Source: Candidatus Peregrinibacteria bacterium Gr01-1014_25 (lineage in GTDB: Bacteria > Patescibacteriota > Gracilibacteria > Peribacterales > Peribacteraceae). From it: a stretch of 64,000 bases of DNA. Numbering within the stretch: position 1 is the first letter of the stretch; each line of letters opens with the position of its first letter. Shown here piece after piece: positions 8,535 to 20,467 of the stretch. The DNA lies in assembly GCA_007376205.1 (NCBI GenBank), contig VMFU01000003.1, positions 1 through 64,000 of the forward strand. Reading direction: 5' to 3'. The translations under genes and the position numbers were made by a program. Below the pieces are notes generated by a model. It worked only from the letters and a program-made list of their open reading frames with translations, had not been told where the DNA came from and ran no database searches.

Positions 8535-9278
8535 ATGGTTCCGAAGTTCTCCGTATGGCTGGTCGCGGGGAGCATGCTGCTCTCCCCCCTCTCGGCAGCC
8601 GCGGCGGATGTCACAGCGAAGGACATCCTCCGGGCGATCCGTTCCGCGCAGCAACCGATCGGTGAGAGTGTCACCCTGACTGCCTCGACGTGGCGGGAGG
8701 TACGCCCGGACTACGCCGAGGTTCAGGGCGCATGTGTCATCGTCGGCAACACGCGCCGGGAGGCGCGCAATGCCCTCAAGCAGGCGTTCCGTAGCCTCAA
8801 GAAAGCGGTAGCTGAAGTGAGCGCGGAAACTCGGGGCGCACGCGTGATCCGCAAGGAGTGGTGGGCCACCCCGGCGGGAGACGGCACGTTCTACGGCCAG
8901 ATGAACATACACGTCCAATTGAATGGTGAAAGCGCCGTGGCATTGATCGAAGACGTTACCGACGCCTTCGAGGATCTCGAAGAAGCCGATTGCACGCAGT
9001 CGATCGCCCGGAGCCTGCACAGGATCGACACGAAGAAAGTGACGAAGGAAGCGTTGCCCGACCTCATCGAGGCATTGAAGCAGGAGAAGGCGGAGTACGA
9101 GGAAGATACCGATGTCCGCCTCGGAGCGCTCCTGAACACGTCCGTGAGTGTGGCATTCAATGCGGAAGACTACGATCCGGAAGACGGCTTCGCCGCGACG
9201 GAGATCGTACTCTCGGCAACGTTTGCCGTTGAGCAGTCGGGAGAACCCGCGCCCACGGAGCAACCCGCGACGGAGTGA
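8535..9278 (+). CDS. Secreted protein, possibly SIMPL-like
   Basis: 247 residues from ATG 8535. Signal peptide MVPKFSVWLVAGSMLLSPLSAAA-A, then an alpha/beta region with a long amphipathic helix (TRREARNALKQAFRSLKKAVAEV) and repeated short strands. The arrangement is reminiscent of SIMPL/DUF541 periplasmic proteins, but I see no firm signature. The tail is Pro/Glu/Thr-rich. The ATG follows a pyrimidine tract (TTTCTTTCCCTCTTGTTCT) with no Shine-Dalgarno. It converges on the anti-sigma-like gene with no spacer between stop codons. Confidence 0.6.
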   Translation: MVPKFSVWLVAGSMLLSPLSAAAADVTAKDILRAIRSAQQPIGESVTLTASTWREVRPDYAEVQGACVIVGNTRREARNALKQAFRSLKKAVAEVSAETRGARVIRKEWWATPAGDGTFYGQMNIHVQLNGESAVALIEDVTDAFEDLEEADCTQSIARSLHRIDTKKVTKEALPDLIEALKQEKAEYEEDTDVRLGALLNTSVSVAFNAEDYDPEDGFAATEIVLSATFAVEQSGEPAPTEQPATE

Positions 9279-9321
9279 TCACTCCTGCGCAGACGACGCG
9301 GCGCTGAAGACAGCGCCGCGT
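9272..9321. terminator. Palindrome and hairpin at convergent stops
   Basis: GGAGTGATCACTCC (9272-9285) is a perfect palindrome containing both convergent stop codons. Just beyond, ACGCGGCGCTG (9296-9306) pairs perfectly with CAGCGCCGCGT (9311-9321) around loop AAGA. The second stem also encodes the last residues of the minus-strand gene. Likely a two-way transcription end; there is no U-tract. Confidence 0.5.
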
Positions 9322-10610
9322 TCGTCATGCTCGGGTGGTTCCGGCGTCGTATCCGTCGCAGTGCCCCCCTCCTCGGACAGCGGCTCTTCCTCCGTCATAG
9401 GCTCTGTCGGCTCTTGTTGTTCGGGATGGGTGGACTCTCCCGTCGTCTCCTCGGCGGGGGGTGAAGGAACTGGCGGCTCTTCGGGAGCGGATGGCGCCTC
9501 TTCCGACTGTTCCTGCAGTTGCTCCTGGATCATCAAGAGTGTTTCCGTTTCCTGTGCCAACCGGTGGACTTCCTCCGCCGAGAGCAAGGCCTCGGCGAAA
9601 TCGCCGGCTTCCTTGTGCTCCTGTATTTCCTCCATGACCTCCTCCGTTTGCTCAAGGCGCTCGCTTACAGCCGATGAAACGTCCCCGGGAACGTGCTGCC
9701 GGGCCGTTGTCCAAGCCTCTCGCACATCCTCGGCAGCGGTGAGGGCCTCCTGCTCGTGTTCGATGAATTCTGTGGCGAGTTCCTCTGCTGGAAGCTCGGT
9801 GAGTGCATCCACGGCTTCTTCACGGGCAGCCCCGGCTTCCTCCGCGGCGAGCTCCAGCTCGCGGAGAAGGGAACCGTCGTCAGTCGACGCCGCGGCCGTC
9901 GTCAGAGCATCGCGGTAGGCGGTGAACGTTGCTTCGAGCGTCGATTGCAGCCGAAGCGTCTCGGCGGAGGTGTGTTCCGGAGCGATCGCGATGATCTGTG
10001 CTTGCGCCTCCTTCCGATGCTGCCGCAGGTACTGCAGCAGCATGCGCTCGCGGGAGGGCGTCCGGCGTCGCTGCACGCGGAGAGCGACGGCCTCCCGGAG
10101 GCGCCGCTCGACGCGCTCGACGGCCCACGCGGCTTTGGCGGTTGGGGTGCTCTGACGGAGGGATTGCACCGATTCATTGACGTAGATTTTCACCGGGTAC
10201 AGCACGTCTCCCGGCAGCGCCGACTCCGCTGCGAAAGAGACGGTCACGCCCGTGGTCATGAGGAGGATGACACACGCCATTGTTGCCACGAGACGATAGG
10301 GCAGGTGCCAGTCGAGGACATGGATCAGAGAGAACCGCGGCGAGGACCGCCTGCGGGGGAGTTCCGCGAGAATCCGCCGGAAGAGATACCGCTCGTCCTT
10401 CGGTGTGAAGGGGAACAGCGTTGCCGATGCAGCGAGGAAGCGCGATGGTGTTGGGTGGGTCATGCTCTTGCGAGGACGCGCGGCAGCCCCTTCTCTTAAC
10501 GCAGAAGTCGCCCATTTCCGGAGGGCGACACGGAGCCGGACGAACTCGCGGTCCGTCATGTTGGCGGCCTTTGCTGCTCTGTCGAAGAATTTGCAGATAT
10601 CGTTATCCAT
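9279..10610 (-). CDS. DUF5667 membrane protein, probable anti-sigma partner
   Basis: 443 residues. A cytoplasmic N-terminal domain (1-100, basic) is followed by one membrane helix (about 105-127) and ALPGDVLYPVKIYVNESVQSLRQ, the hallmark of DUF5667. The outer part is a long Glu/Ala-rich coiled coil (to about 370) and a Pro/Glu/Thr tail. DUF5667 proteins commonly sit beside ECF sigma factors and are thought to tether or sense for them. The ATG (10610) overlaps the sigma-factor stop by 8 nt, so the two are translationally coupled. Signal and binding surface are unknown. Confidence 0.75.
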   Translation of the reverse strand: MDNDICKFFDRAAKAANMTDREFVRLRVALRKWATSALREGAAARPRKSMTHPTPSRFLAASATLFPFTPKDERYLFRRILAELPRRRSSPRFSLIHVLDWHLPYRLVATMACVILLMTTGVTVSFAAESALPGDVLYPVKIYVNESVQSLRQSTPTAKAAWAVERVERRLREAVALRVQRRRTPSRERMLLQYLRQHRKEAQAQIIAIAPEHTSAETLRLQSTLEATFTAYRDALTTAAASTDDGSLLRELELAAEEAGAAREEAVDALTELPAEELATEFIEHEQEALTAAEDVREAWTTARQHVPGDVSSAVSERLEQTEEVMEEIQEHKEAGDFAEALLSAEEVHRLAQETETLLMIQEQLQEQSEEAPSAPEEPPVPSPPAEETTGESTHPEQQEPTEPMTEEEPLSEEGGTATDTTPEPPEHDERGAVFSAASSAQE

Positions 10611-11115
10611 GGCGGAGGAGGACGCGAAGGCGGCGGACGCCGCGGTTGAGCTGGACGGAGACGACGGCGGGGGACCTCCGCGTGATTGTCGCGATTTCTC
10701 GAGGAGAGAGCCCATCAATATACCGCATCACGAGGAGGTCACGGTAGAGGGGCGGAAGCTTGCCGAGGATGGCGATGATGCGGGCGGAATCGATGGTTTC
10801 CTGCGTGGCGCTCGTAGGATCGTGAGAAAGATGGAACCCTTCCTCCTCGAGTGATTCGAGAGAGACGGTGGGTCGCCGCTTGCGTCGGCGTACCTCGTCG
10901 ACGATGAGGTTATTCGCGATGCGGTAGAGGAGGGCGCGGACATTCTCGATGGCGTGGCCTTTCTCCATGTATTCCCAGAGACGTATGAACGTCTCCTGGA
11001 CGATGTCCATGGCCGTATCCCGGTCGAGGATCCGCAGTGAGCAGTGACGGAAGATCGCCTTGGCGTGGGCATCGTAGGAAGCCGTGAATGTCGCGAGACG
11101 CTGCTCTTCTGGCAC
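10603..11115 (-). CDS. ECF-type RNA polymerase sigma factor
   Basis: 170 residues. Sigma2 region (FRHCSLRILDRDTAMDIVQETFIRLWEYM... LLYRIANNLIVDEVRRRKRR) binds core polymerase and the -10; sigma4 (LPPLYRDLLVMRYIDGLSPREIATITRRSPAVVSVQLNRGVRRLR) holds the -35 helix-turn-helix. No sigma3, so an ECF factor. GTG 11115 is set by a promoter with ATGACA (11145-11150), a 17-nt spacer and TATCGT (11122-11127) ending 6 nt before the GTG. It is co-transcribed with the DUF5667 protein. The promoter looks housekeeping, so autoregulation is not obvious. Confidence 0.9.
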   Translation of the reverse strand: MPEEQRLATFTASYDAHAKAIFRHCSLRILDRDTAMDIVQETFIRLWEYMEKGHAIENVRALLYRIANNLIVDEVRRRKRRPTVSLESLEEEGFHLSHDPTSATQETIDSARIIAILGKLPPLYRDLLVMRYIDGLSPREIATITRRSPAVVSVQLNRGVRRLRVLLRHG

Positions 11116-11121
11116 CGGAGG

Positions 11122-11150
11122 ACGATACCGACTCTTGCAAACCGTGTCAT
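11122..11150 (-). promoter_or_regulatory. Leaderless promoter of the ECF sigma factor
   Basis: ATGACA (-35, 11145-11150), 17 nt, TATCGT (-10, 11122-11127), 6 nt, then GTG. The 6-nt gap puts the transcription start on the start codon. Confidence 0.65.
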
Positions 11151-11202
11151 CGGTGGGGTCCTGTGGATTTCCGCAGGAACGCTTTGTAGAATGCCGCGCA
11201 CC

Positions 11203-11278
11203 GGGGCTGTAGCTCAGCTGATAGAGCGCCGCATTCGCATTGCGGAGGTCGTGGGTTTAAATCCCATCAGCTCCACCA
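11203..11278 (+). tRNA. tRNA-Ala (CGC)
   Basis: Acceptor GGGGCTG pairs with CAGCTCC (one G-U), the anticodon stem CCGCA/TGCGG encloses loop TTCGCAT giving CGC (Ala), and CCA is encoded (11276-11278). A TAGAAT -10 lies at 11187-11192. Confidence 0.96.
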
Positions 11279-11309
11279 CACTTCGCTCGCTTCGGCAAGC
11301 TTCGCGTGG
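11273..11309 (+). repeat. tRNA-trailing box, copy 1
   Basis: Immediately after tRNA-Ala lies CTTCGCTCGCT, six variable bases and AGCTTCGCGTGG. The 37-bp block including the CCA end matches the block behind tRNA-Ile (25999-26035, minus strand) at 34 of 37 positions, with all differences in the centre. Confidence 0.7.
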
Positions 11310-11377
11310 CAGCCATCAGCTTGTCATTGTTTTCGATGCGAAGTGTGCCCCGCGAAGCGCGCAGCCGCGGAATCGAA

Positions 11378-11590
11378 CTAACGATGAGGACAACCCGGCC
11401 AGCAGCAAGGCCTTCGCATTCCGCTTTTGAGTTTAGAGAGCGCTTTCTGAATGCGGATGACCCGCGTCTGCTCTTTTTTTCCGGACGTTACCCAGCAAAT
11501 CCATTCATTGCGCGCGAGGGGCGTAATGTCCTCCCATACCGCCCGCGCCGCCGGCGTTGAACGAATAGCCTTTCGTAAATCTGCGGGCAT
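11378..11590 (-). CDS. YdeI/OmpD-associated (OmdA) family small protein
   Basis: 70 residues from ATG 11590: PADLRKAIRSTPAARAVWEDITPLARNEWICWVTSGKKEQTRVIRIQKALSKL is the OmdA (bacteriocin-protection, YdeI-like) domain, here stand-alone. Members are linked loosely to stress or antimicrobial peptide resistance; the mechanism is unknown. The C-terminal tail has two Cys (CCWPGC). Its start region overlaps the divergent promoter of the DUF2975 gene. A longer upstream frame was rejected because the conserved domain begins here. Confidence 0.65.
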   Translation of the reverse strand: MPADLRKAIRSTPAARAVWEDITPLARNEWICWVTSGKKEQTRVIRIQKALSKLKSGMRRPCCWPGCPHR

Positions 11591-11632
11591 CACATGTACC
11601 ACATGACAAGCATAGACTAGGATTGAACTCCT

Positions 11633-12103
11633 ATGAAACGAGCTTCCACGATTTTTCTTCAGGCGGCCATCGTTCTCATCGGCGCCGCGGTGCTTGCGGG
11701 CCTGCTGTGGGAACCTCACCTCGAGGGAGTGAACGCGAACGCCACCACGCTCTTGGAGATTTATTTCGATGATCCGTTCCTGGCGTACGTGTATCTGGGG
11801 TCCGTTCCCTTTTTCGTAGGACTCTACCAGACAATCAAGATTTTGTCGTATGTACGACAAAATAAAGCATTCTCACAGGCGTCCGTGAATGCTTTGCGGA
11901 CGATACAATATTGCGCCCTAATCACGGCGGGTTTGATCGTCGCGGGAGTGGCCTACATATTCATAGCGCATCGCGGACAGGATGATATTGCAGGCGGTGT
12001 TGCTATGGGCGTCGTTACAACGTTCGCTTGCATCGTCATCGCAACCGCCGCGGCCGTGTTCACAAGACTGACAAATAAGGACGCAACTACGAAGCTATCT
12101 TAA
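11633..12103 (+). CDS. DUF2975 four-helix membrane protein
   Basis: 156 residues with four predicted membrane helices (about 8-27, 50-72, 95-117, 127-148) and the pattern FLAYVYLGSVPFFVGLYQTIKILSYVRQNKAFSQASVNALRTIQYCALITAGL typical of DUF2975, an integral membrane family often paired with a small Cro-type regulator, not seen here. A TAGGAT -10 lies 9 nt upstream. Base composition is lower in GC than its neighbours, suggesting transfer. The 12104-12398 stretch that follows (295 nt) holds no convincing gene, only the short palindrome TTCAAGCTTGAA near 12188. Confidence 0.75.
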   Translation: MKRASTIFLQAAIVLIGAAVLAGLLWEPHLEGVNANATTLLEIYFDDPFLAYVYLGSVPFFVGLYQTIKILSYVRQNKAFSQASVNALRTIQYCALITAGLIVAGVAYIFIAHRGQDDIAGGVAMGVVTTFACIVIATAAAVFTRLTNKDATTKLS

Positions 12104-12398
12104 ATCAGGACGCAGCTTCCGATCCCGTTCGCTTGGTGTGCAACGTTGAACATTCAGAGCACGAATGTCTATCATTCGGGACTACATTCAAGCTTGAAGG
12201 TACAGAATGCCACCGCGCCTTGCATCCGCACCTTAGAAATCGTTATAGGTTGTTTCGTGAAATACTCTCGCAGGGCATCACGAAGTGCACACGCTGCCTT
12301 TTTGTCCTGTGCATAAGCCGAAAAGCATCCGCGGCCGAAACCGGTTGACGCCGGCGGGTGCTGCCTGTTGAATATCGCCAATTTACCCTCCTGCAACC

Positions 12399-13631
12399 AT
12401 GATGAAGCCTCCAGAGGACGGGATGAACGACCGGGTTCCAGTATCGAATGGGAGTGGCAATGGAAGGGAGGCCCAGGCGCATCTCGAAGGGGCATTTACC
12501 TTCAGCGCGCAGTCGCCGCAGGTCGCAAGCATGCTTCAGCGACGGCAGGAGTACGTCGACGCGACGAGCGAGCGCATAGAACTGCAATTGACGCCGGAGC
12601 ACGAGCGCCTCATTCACGACAAGACGTTGTACCTGATCCCCGCGCGCAACGAAGAGCGGCGCATCGGGAGCGTACTGAAGTACCTGATCGACATGCACCG
12701 CATCCCCCTCGATCGCATTCTCGTGATGAGCGCGTCGACGGACAGGACGGACGACATCGCCCGCTCCGCTGGTGTCGATGTCCGTCAGCAGGGTGATGTT
12801 CTCGACGATGCACTCCACATGGATCGTTTCCTGGAATTCCAGCAGGCAAACAGCCTTAAGCAGCTGGCAGGAAAGGGGATAACGCTGACGGCGGGTCTTC
12901 TGCATCTTATGGCGTCGGGCAAGCTCAACCGGCGCAATGCCAAGGATCTGCACGTCACCATGCTCGATTCCGATCCCCGCTACGGCGCGGACAACGGATA
13001 CGACCCCGTGGGACACTTCGCCGAGTTGCGCATGCACGGCGGAGAATCGATGAAGCCGGCGAAGAACGGCCGCGCGCGGAACAATCAGCCCGTGTACGTC
13101 GCGGCGAACGCCCTCGCATCGTACGACACGGACTACGCCCGCAGTATCGGGACGTACATGGGCGCGGAACAGTGGCTGCTCTCCGGCGAGATGTCGCGTG
13201 CGGGCAGAGCCAGCCAGGACCTCGTCATGAGTACGGGATACCCCGTCGAGACGACGATGAACATCAGCGATCACGATTTGATGCTGGATTTCAAGCAGTA
13301 TGCGGATCACCAGCGGCGTGGCGACGTCGACAACGACTTGGAGAAGGAGACGGTGATGTACACCTACATTCTCCGCACCATTCTGGCGGTGCTGCGCCAG
13401 GAAGAGCAGACGCGGCGCAAGCTGGTGGAGTGCGGTTTGGTCGACCTGCGGGCGATCAACCGCCGCATCCAGGGGGCGGATGGCAGCGGCATGCCGATGC
13501 CGATCTACGTTCGCGACGAACGCAGCGACGTGCCGAATCCCGTTCGCGTGGTTCTCCCCGAGTATCCCCGCGTTATCGGATCCATCGCCCTCCTCGCGCG
13601 CAACGGCATCGCGCGGGTGGAGACGTGGTGA
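12399..13631 (+). CDS. GT-A glycosyltransferase, GpgS-like
   Basis: 410 residues. The region around residues 75-120 (LYLIPARNEERRIGSVLKYLIDMHRIPLDRILVMSASTDRTDDIA) is a nucleotide-sugar-binding Rossmann start of a family-2/81 glycosyltransferase, and LHVTMLDSDPRYG supplies a DxD-like metal site. The overall layout recalls glucosyl-3-phosphoglycerate synthase and mannosylglycerate synthases, but the substrate cannot be read. It converges on a GH63-family hydrolase 3 nt away, which supports a role in glucosyl- or mannosylglycerate turnover (inference). Two adjacent ATGs are possible; the first is given. Confidence 0.65.
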   Translation: MMKPPEDGMNDRVPVSNGSGNGREAQAHLEGAFTFSAQSPQVASMLQRRQEYVDATSERIELQLTPEHERLIHDKTLYLIPARNEERRIGSVLKYLIDMHRIPLDRILVMSASTDRTDDIARSAGVDVRQQGDVLDDALHMDRFLEFQQANSLKQLAGKGITLTAGLLHLMASGKLNRRNAKDLHVTMLDSDPRYGADNGYDPVGHFAELRMHGGESMKPAKNGRARNNQPVYVAANALASYDTDYARSIGTYMGAEQWLLSGEMSRAGRASQDLVMSTGYPVETTMNISDHDLMLDFKQYADHQRRGDVDNDLEKETVMYTYILRTILAVLRQEEQTRRKLVECGLVDLRAINRRIQGADGSGMPMPIYVRDERSDVPNPVRVVLPEYPRVIGSIALLARNGIARVETW

Positions 13632-13634
13632 GCG

Positions 13635-14813
13635 TTAGAGGCGGATCATGAACGGATTCCTCCGCTCCTGCACTTCCTCCGCCAGATTCATGAGGAGCAG
13701 GTTCCAGCTGATGAAATCGGGCGCGGCGAGCGGCTGACCCGTTTCGGCGTCGTAGTTCTCGTGCATGCCGCCGCTCTTCTCGATGTCATTGAGGCACAGG
13801 CGCATGGCATCAGCGGCGACGTCCAGCGCGGCATCCGTCCGTCCGTAGTTCGCCAGGCTCTGCGCGTAGAGAACCATCGCGATCGGCCAGACCGGGCCCT
13901 GCCAGTTGCTGTGGGGCTTGATGATGTTCGCGTTGTTGTAGCGGGGGTGATCTTTGGAGAGCGTGCGGATGCCGTGAGGCGAGCGCAGTTTGTCCGGATG
14001 CAGGAGCCAGCGGTCGATGAACGCGTCCGCCTGCTCCTGCGGCGCGATGCCGGCCCACAGCGGATGCACCGACGAGTAGCCGACCACGCGGATGAACTCG
14101 CCCGTGCGGGTGTCGATGTTCTCGTACGCGCCGTCCTCTCTGTTCCACAGCCGCGCGATGATCGCCTCGCGCAGGTGCTCCGCCTTGGCGCGGAACATCA
14201 GGGAGTCCTTCTCCTGCCCGGCATTGCGCGCGATCAGAGCCGTCGCCGCGTACTCCGCGTAGACGAAGCAGCTGCAGTCGACCGCGGCGACGGAGCCGTC
14301 GGGATACTCGAGAGCGGCGAGGTTGTTGTCCGCTCCGGATTCCATGCTGTCCGTCCATGCGAAGAGCCCCAAGCCGACGTGGAACAGCCCGTGCTCCTCG
14401 CGGTACAGGACGATTCGCTTGAGCCGCGCGTACAGGTCGCCTGTGAGCCAGGCGCTGTCATTCAGGAATCGCGACGCATGCAGGCAGCCCTGCGCGAGGA
14501 ACGGCTTCATGTGCTTCAGGCGCCAGTCTGGGCCCTTCGGCGTCAGGAGTCCCGGGCAGAAGCCGTCGTCGCGCGCGTTCTCGATGTAGTTCAGCCCCCA
14601 GTTGCGCAGGTAGACGGCGTCCGCGCGATCCCGCGACGCGATCGCCATGCCGATGAAGAACGCGTCCCAGTCCCACTGCTCGGGGTACGGTCCGCCGGGG
14701 ACGAGATAGTCGTGGCGCAGCGCGCCTTCCGCGGGGCGCTTCACCCGTGCGATGCGCGCTTCAAGCAGCGGCCGAAGCCGGGCCGACAGCTGGAGGGCGT
14801 CATGGGGAGGCAT
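13635..14813 (-). CDS. GH63-family glycoside hydrolase (glucosylglycerate-type)
   Basis: 392 residues, (alpha/alpha)6-barrel type. Visible blocks: PYPEQWDWDAFFIGMA, WTDSMESGADNN (candidate catalytic Asp), NIIKPHSNWQGPVWPIAMVLYAQSL, GGMHENYDAETGQP (candidate catalytic Glu) and FISWNLLLMNL. These match GH63 enzymes that hydrolyse glucosylglycerate or mannosylglycerate, and trehalase-like relatives. No signal peptide, so cytoplasmic. Placement opposite a GpgS-like transferase suggests a make/break pair for a compatible solute. Confidence 0.75.
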   Translation of the reverse strand: MPPHDALQLSARLRPLLEARIARVKRPAEGALRHDYLVPGGPYPEQWDWDAFFIGMAIASRDRADAVYLRNWGLNYIENARDDGFCPGLLTPKGPDWRLKHMKPFLAQGCLHASRFLNDSAWLTGDLYARLKRIVLYREEHGLFHVGLGLFAWTDSMESGADNNLAALEYPDGSVAAVDCSCFVYAEYAATALIARNAGQEKDSLMFRAKAEHLREAIIARLWNREDGAYENIDTRTGEFIRVVGYSSVHPLWAGIAPQEQADAFIDRWLLHPDKLRSPHGIRTLSKDHPRYNNANIIKPHSNWQGPVWPIAMVLYAQSLANYGRTDAALDVAADAMRLCLNDIEKSGGMHENYDAETGQPLAAPDFISWNLLLMNLAEEVQERRNPFMIRL

Positions 14814-14852
14814 GGCAAACGCGGGGGAGATCGCCCCGAGTATGCCAGATTG

Positions 14853-15359
14853 TCAGAGTGACTGCTTCTCCACGGCGAAGCGCGCGAGCACCTCGGCCTT
14901 GATCAGCCTGTGGCTACGGCGCTCGACGACGGGCCGCCCGTTGCGCCAGACGATGCCGCCGGGGGTTGGGGCAACCACGGAGTCTTCCGCGGACACCATT
15001 GTGGCGTCGGACGCGAGCGGCAACAGCCGGAGCCATGTGCGCGGCGCGACGATCAGGCCTTTCTCCAGGAAGAGCCGGTGCGCGTGGTTGCGGTGTTGCA
15101 TCCAGGTGCGGTTGGCCTCCGCGAAGAGCGGATCGCGTTTGTCCGCCTGCATGAACCACGCGATGTAGGCGCTGTCCCATGTCTCACGGAAAGCGCGGTG
15201 CTCCGGCGAATCGAATTCCCGGAGATTCTCCTCGCGCCACTGAATGTCCGGTCCGCGGACGAATCCGTGCATCGGCTCATCGGGGGGCATCGGTGCGGCG
15301 AACGCGGGAATCGATGCCGCAAGGGCGATCGCTGCGACTACTGCTGTGGTCATGCGCAT
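14853..15359 (-). CDS. Secreted hypothetical protein
   Basis: 168 residues. Signal peptide MRMTTAVVAAIALAASIPAFA-A, then a basic, aromatic-rich soluble region (FVRGPDIQWREENLREFDSPEHRAFRETWDSAYIAWFMQ). No family recognised. A TACACT -10 (15384-15389) and a 24-nt C/T-rich leader with no Shine-Dalgarno precede the ATG. Confidence 0.55.
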   Translation of the reverse strand: MRMTTAVVAAIALAASIPAFAAPMPPDEPMHGFVRGPDIQWREENLREFDSPEHRAFRETWDSAYIAWFMQADKRDPLFAEANRTWMQHRNHAHRLFLEKGLIVAPRTWLRLLPLASDATMVSAEDSVVAPTPGGIVWRNGRPVVERRSHRLIKAEVLARFAVEKQSL

Positions 15360-15404
15360 GAGCGTGGTGGGAAAAAGGGGGCGAGTGTATACCAGCTTTT
15401 CGGA

Positions 15405-16893
<1,489 letters not shown>

Positions 16894-16955
16894 TGGTTCG
16901 TCAGGCTCACCATGACAATGACTGATGGATGAAGCGAACTTTCCCCGCATTCTCT

Positions 16956-18854
16956 ATGTCAAAGATCATCGGAATAGACCTGGGCACGACGAATTCCTGC
17001 GTCGCCGTCATCGAGGGCGGTGAGCCCGTCGTGATTCCAAGCAGCGAGGGGAACCGGACCACGCCATCGGTCGTCGCGTTCAAGGACAGCGACGTTCTCG
17101 TCGGCGTCAGCGCGAAGCGTCAGGCGGTCACGAATCCGAAGAACACGATCTTCTCGGCGAAGCGCTTCATCGGTCACCGCTTCACTGAAGTGCGCGGCGA
17201 GGCGGGGCATATGCCTTTCCCCGTGAAAGAGGGAAAAGAGGGTCGCGCCGTGATCGTCGTCGAGGGAAAGGAAATGCTCCCGCAGGAGGTGTCGGCCAAA
17301 GTTTTGCAGAAGCTCAAGAAGGATTCCGAGGCGTACCTGGGGTCGCCGGTGACCAAGGCGGTCATCACCGTGCCGGCGTACTTCGACGATTCCCAGCGTC
17401 AGGCGACGAAGGAAGCCGGGGAGATCGCGGGGCTGGAAGTCGTCCGCATCATCAACGAACCGACGGCTGCTGCGCTCGCGTACGGGTTGGACAAGGGCAA
17501 AGAACAAAAAATCGCAGTCTACGACCTGGGCGGCGGCACCTTCGACGTGTCGATCCTGGAGATGGGCGACGGCGTCTTTGAGGTGCTGGCGACGAACGGC
17601 GATACGCACCTGGGCGGCGATGATTTCGATCAAGTGGTGATCGACTGGATTCTGGCGGAATTCAAGAAGGAGCAGGGCATCGACTTGGGCAAGGATGTGA
17701 TCGCGTTGCAACGTTTGAAGGAAGCGGCGGAGAAGGCGAAGATCGAGCTGTCGTCCGCGACGGAGACGGAGATCAGCCTGCCGTTCATCACGGCGGATGC
17801 CTCCGGCCCGAAGCATCTGCAGATGAAGCTGTCCCGCGCGAAGCTGGAAGCGCTTGTCGCCGCGTTGATCGAGCGTACGGCGGAACCGTGCCGCAAGGCA
17901 TTGAAGGACGCGGGGCTCTCCGCGAAGGATGTGCAGGAAGTGGTTCTTGTCGGTGGAATGACCCGCATGCCATCGGTCATCGCTAAGGCGCGCGAACTCT
18001 TCGGCAAGGAACCGCACAAGGGCGTGAACCCCGACGAAGTGGTTGCGGTTGGCGCGGCGATCCAGGCCGGCGTGCTGGGAGGCGACATCGACAAGGACAT
18101 CGTGCTCGTCGACGTGACGCCGCTCTCGCTCGGCGTCGAGACGCTCGGGGGCGTCGCCACACGCCTCATCGAACGCAACACGAAGATTCCGACGAGCAAG
18201 AGCGAGGTGTTCTCCACGGCCGCGGACAATCAGCCGTCGGTCGAGATTCACGTTCTGCAGGGCGAGCGCGAGATGGCGGCCGATAACAAGTCGCTTGGAC
18301 GGTTCATCCTGGACGGCATCGCGCCTGCGCCGCGTGGCTTGCCGCAGGTCGAGGTGACGTTCGATATCGATTCGAACGGCATCTTGAGCGTGAAGGCGAA
18401 GGACAAGGGCACCGGCAAAGAGCAGCACATTACGATCCAGGGATCGACAGGCTTGAGCAAGGAGGAGGTGGAGAAGATGAAGAAGGACGCGGAGTTGCAC
18501 GCGGAGGAGGACAAAAAGAAGCGCGCGCTCGTCGATGCGCGCAACGGCGCGGAGGCGCTCGTCTTCAATATCGAGAAGCAGATGCGCGAGCATGACGCGA
18601 AGATTCCCGATCCGACGAAGAAGACGGTGAACGAGAAGATGAACGCGCTGCGCGACGTGCTGAAGAAAGACTCGGCGTCGGTCGACGACATCGAAAAGGC
18701 GACACGGGAGTTGGGCGAATCGGCGCAGGAAATCGGGAAGATCGTGTATGAGGCGACGCAGAAAGAGAAGGAGGCCAAAGAGTCCAAAGACACCAAGGAG
18801 AAAGTCGTGGATGCCGAAGTCGTCGACGATGCGAAGAAGGACGGCGAGAAATAG
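16956..18854 (+). CDS. dnaK: Chaperone DnaK (Hsp70)
   Basis: 632 residues from ATG 16956 ([15 protein letters not shown]). ATPase domain about 1-380 with phosphate loops [20 protein letters not shown] and [10 protein letters not shown]; substrate-binding beta domain begins [14 protein letters not shown]; the helical lid ends in a charged [23 protein letters not shown] tail. It folds nascent and stressed proteins with DnaJ and GrpE, neither of which is adjacent here. Regulated by HrcA through the CIRCE element upstream. The last nine bases before the ATG are pyrimidine-rich (GCATTCTCT) with no Shine-Dalgarno. Confidence 0.98.
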   Translation: MSKIIGIDLGTTNSCVAVIEGGEPVVIPSSEGNRTTPSVVAFKDSDVLVGVSAKRQAVTNPKNTIFSAKRFIGHRFTEVRGEAGHMPFPVKEGKEGRAVIVVEGKEMLPQEVSAKVLQKLKKDSEAYLGSPVTKAVITVPAYFDDSQRQATKEAGEIAGLEVVRIINEPTAAALAYGLDKGKEQKIAVYDLGGGTFDVSILEMGDGVFEVLATNGDTHLGGDDFDQVVIDWILAEFKKEQGIDLGKDVIALQRLKEAAEKAKIELSSATETEISLPFITADASGPKHLQMKLSRAKLEALVAALIERTAEPCRKALKDAGLSAKDVQEVVLVGGMTRMPSVIAKARELFGKEPHKGVNPDEVVAVGAAIQAGVLGGDIDKDIVLVDVTPLSLGVETLGGVATRLIERNTKIPTSKSEVFSTAADNQPSVEIHVLQGEREMAADNKSLGRFILDGIAPAPRGLPQVEVTFDIDSNGILSVKAKDKGTGKEQHITIQGSTGLSKEEVEKMKKDAELHAEEDKKKRALVDARNGAEALVFNIEKQMREHDAKIPDPTKKTVNEKMNALRDVLKKDSASVDDIEKATRELGESAQEIGKIVYEATQKEKEAKESKDTKEKVVDAEVVDDAKKDGEK

Positions 18855-18867
18855 CGAAGTTTCGCTC

Positions 18868-20402
<1,535 letters not shown>

Positions 20403-20467
20403 GTTTTTCTCCTTATCTGTGAAGGGGCGGGGAGAAGGGTGAACTCGGGGAGTGTAGCAGCAAGCAG

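Noticed and set aside
12133-12348. 71-codon frame in the gap before the GpgS-like gene
   Set aside because: No start signal, no recognisable protein features; treated as intergenic.
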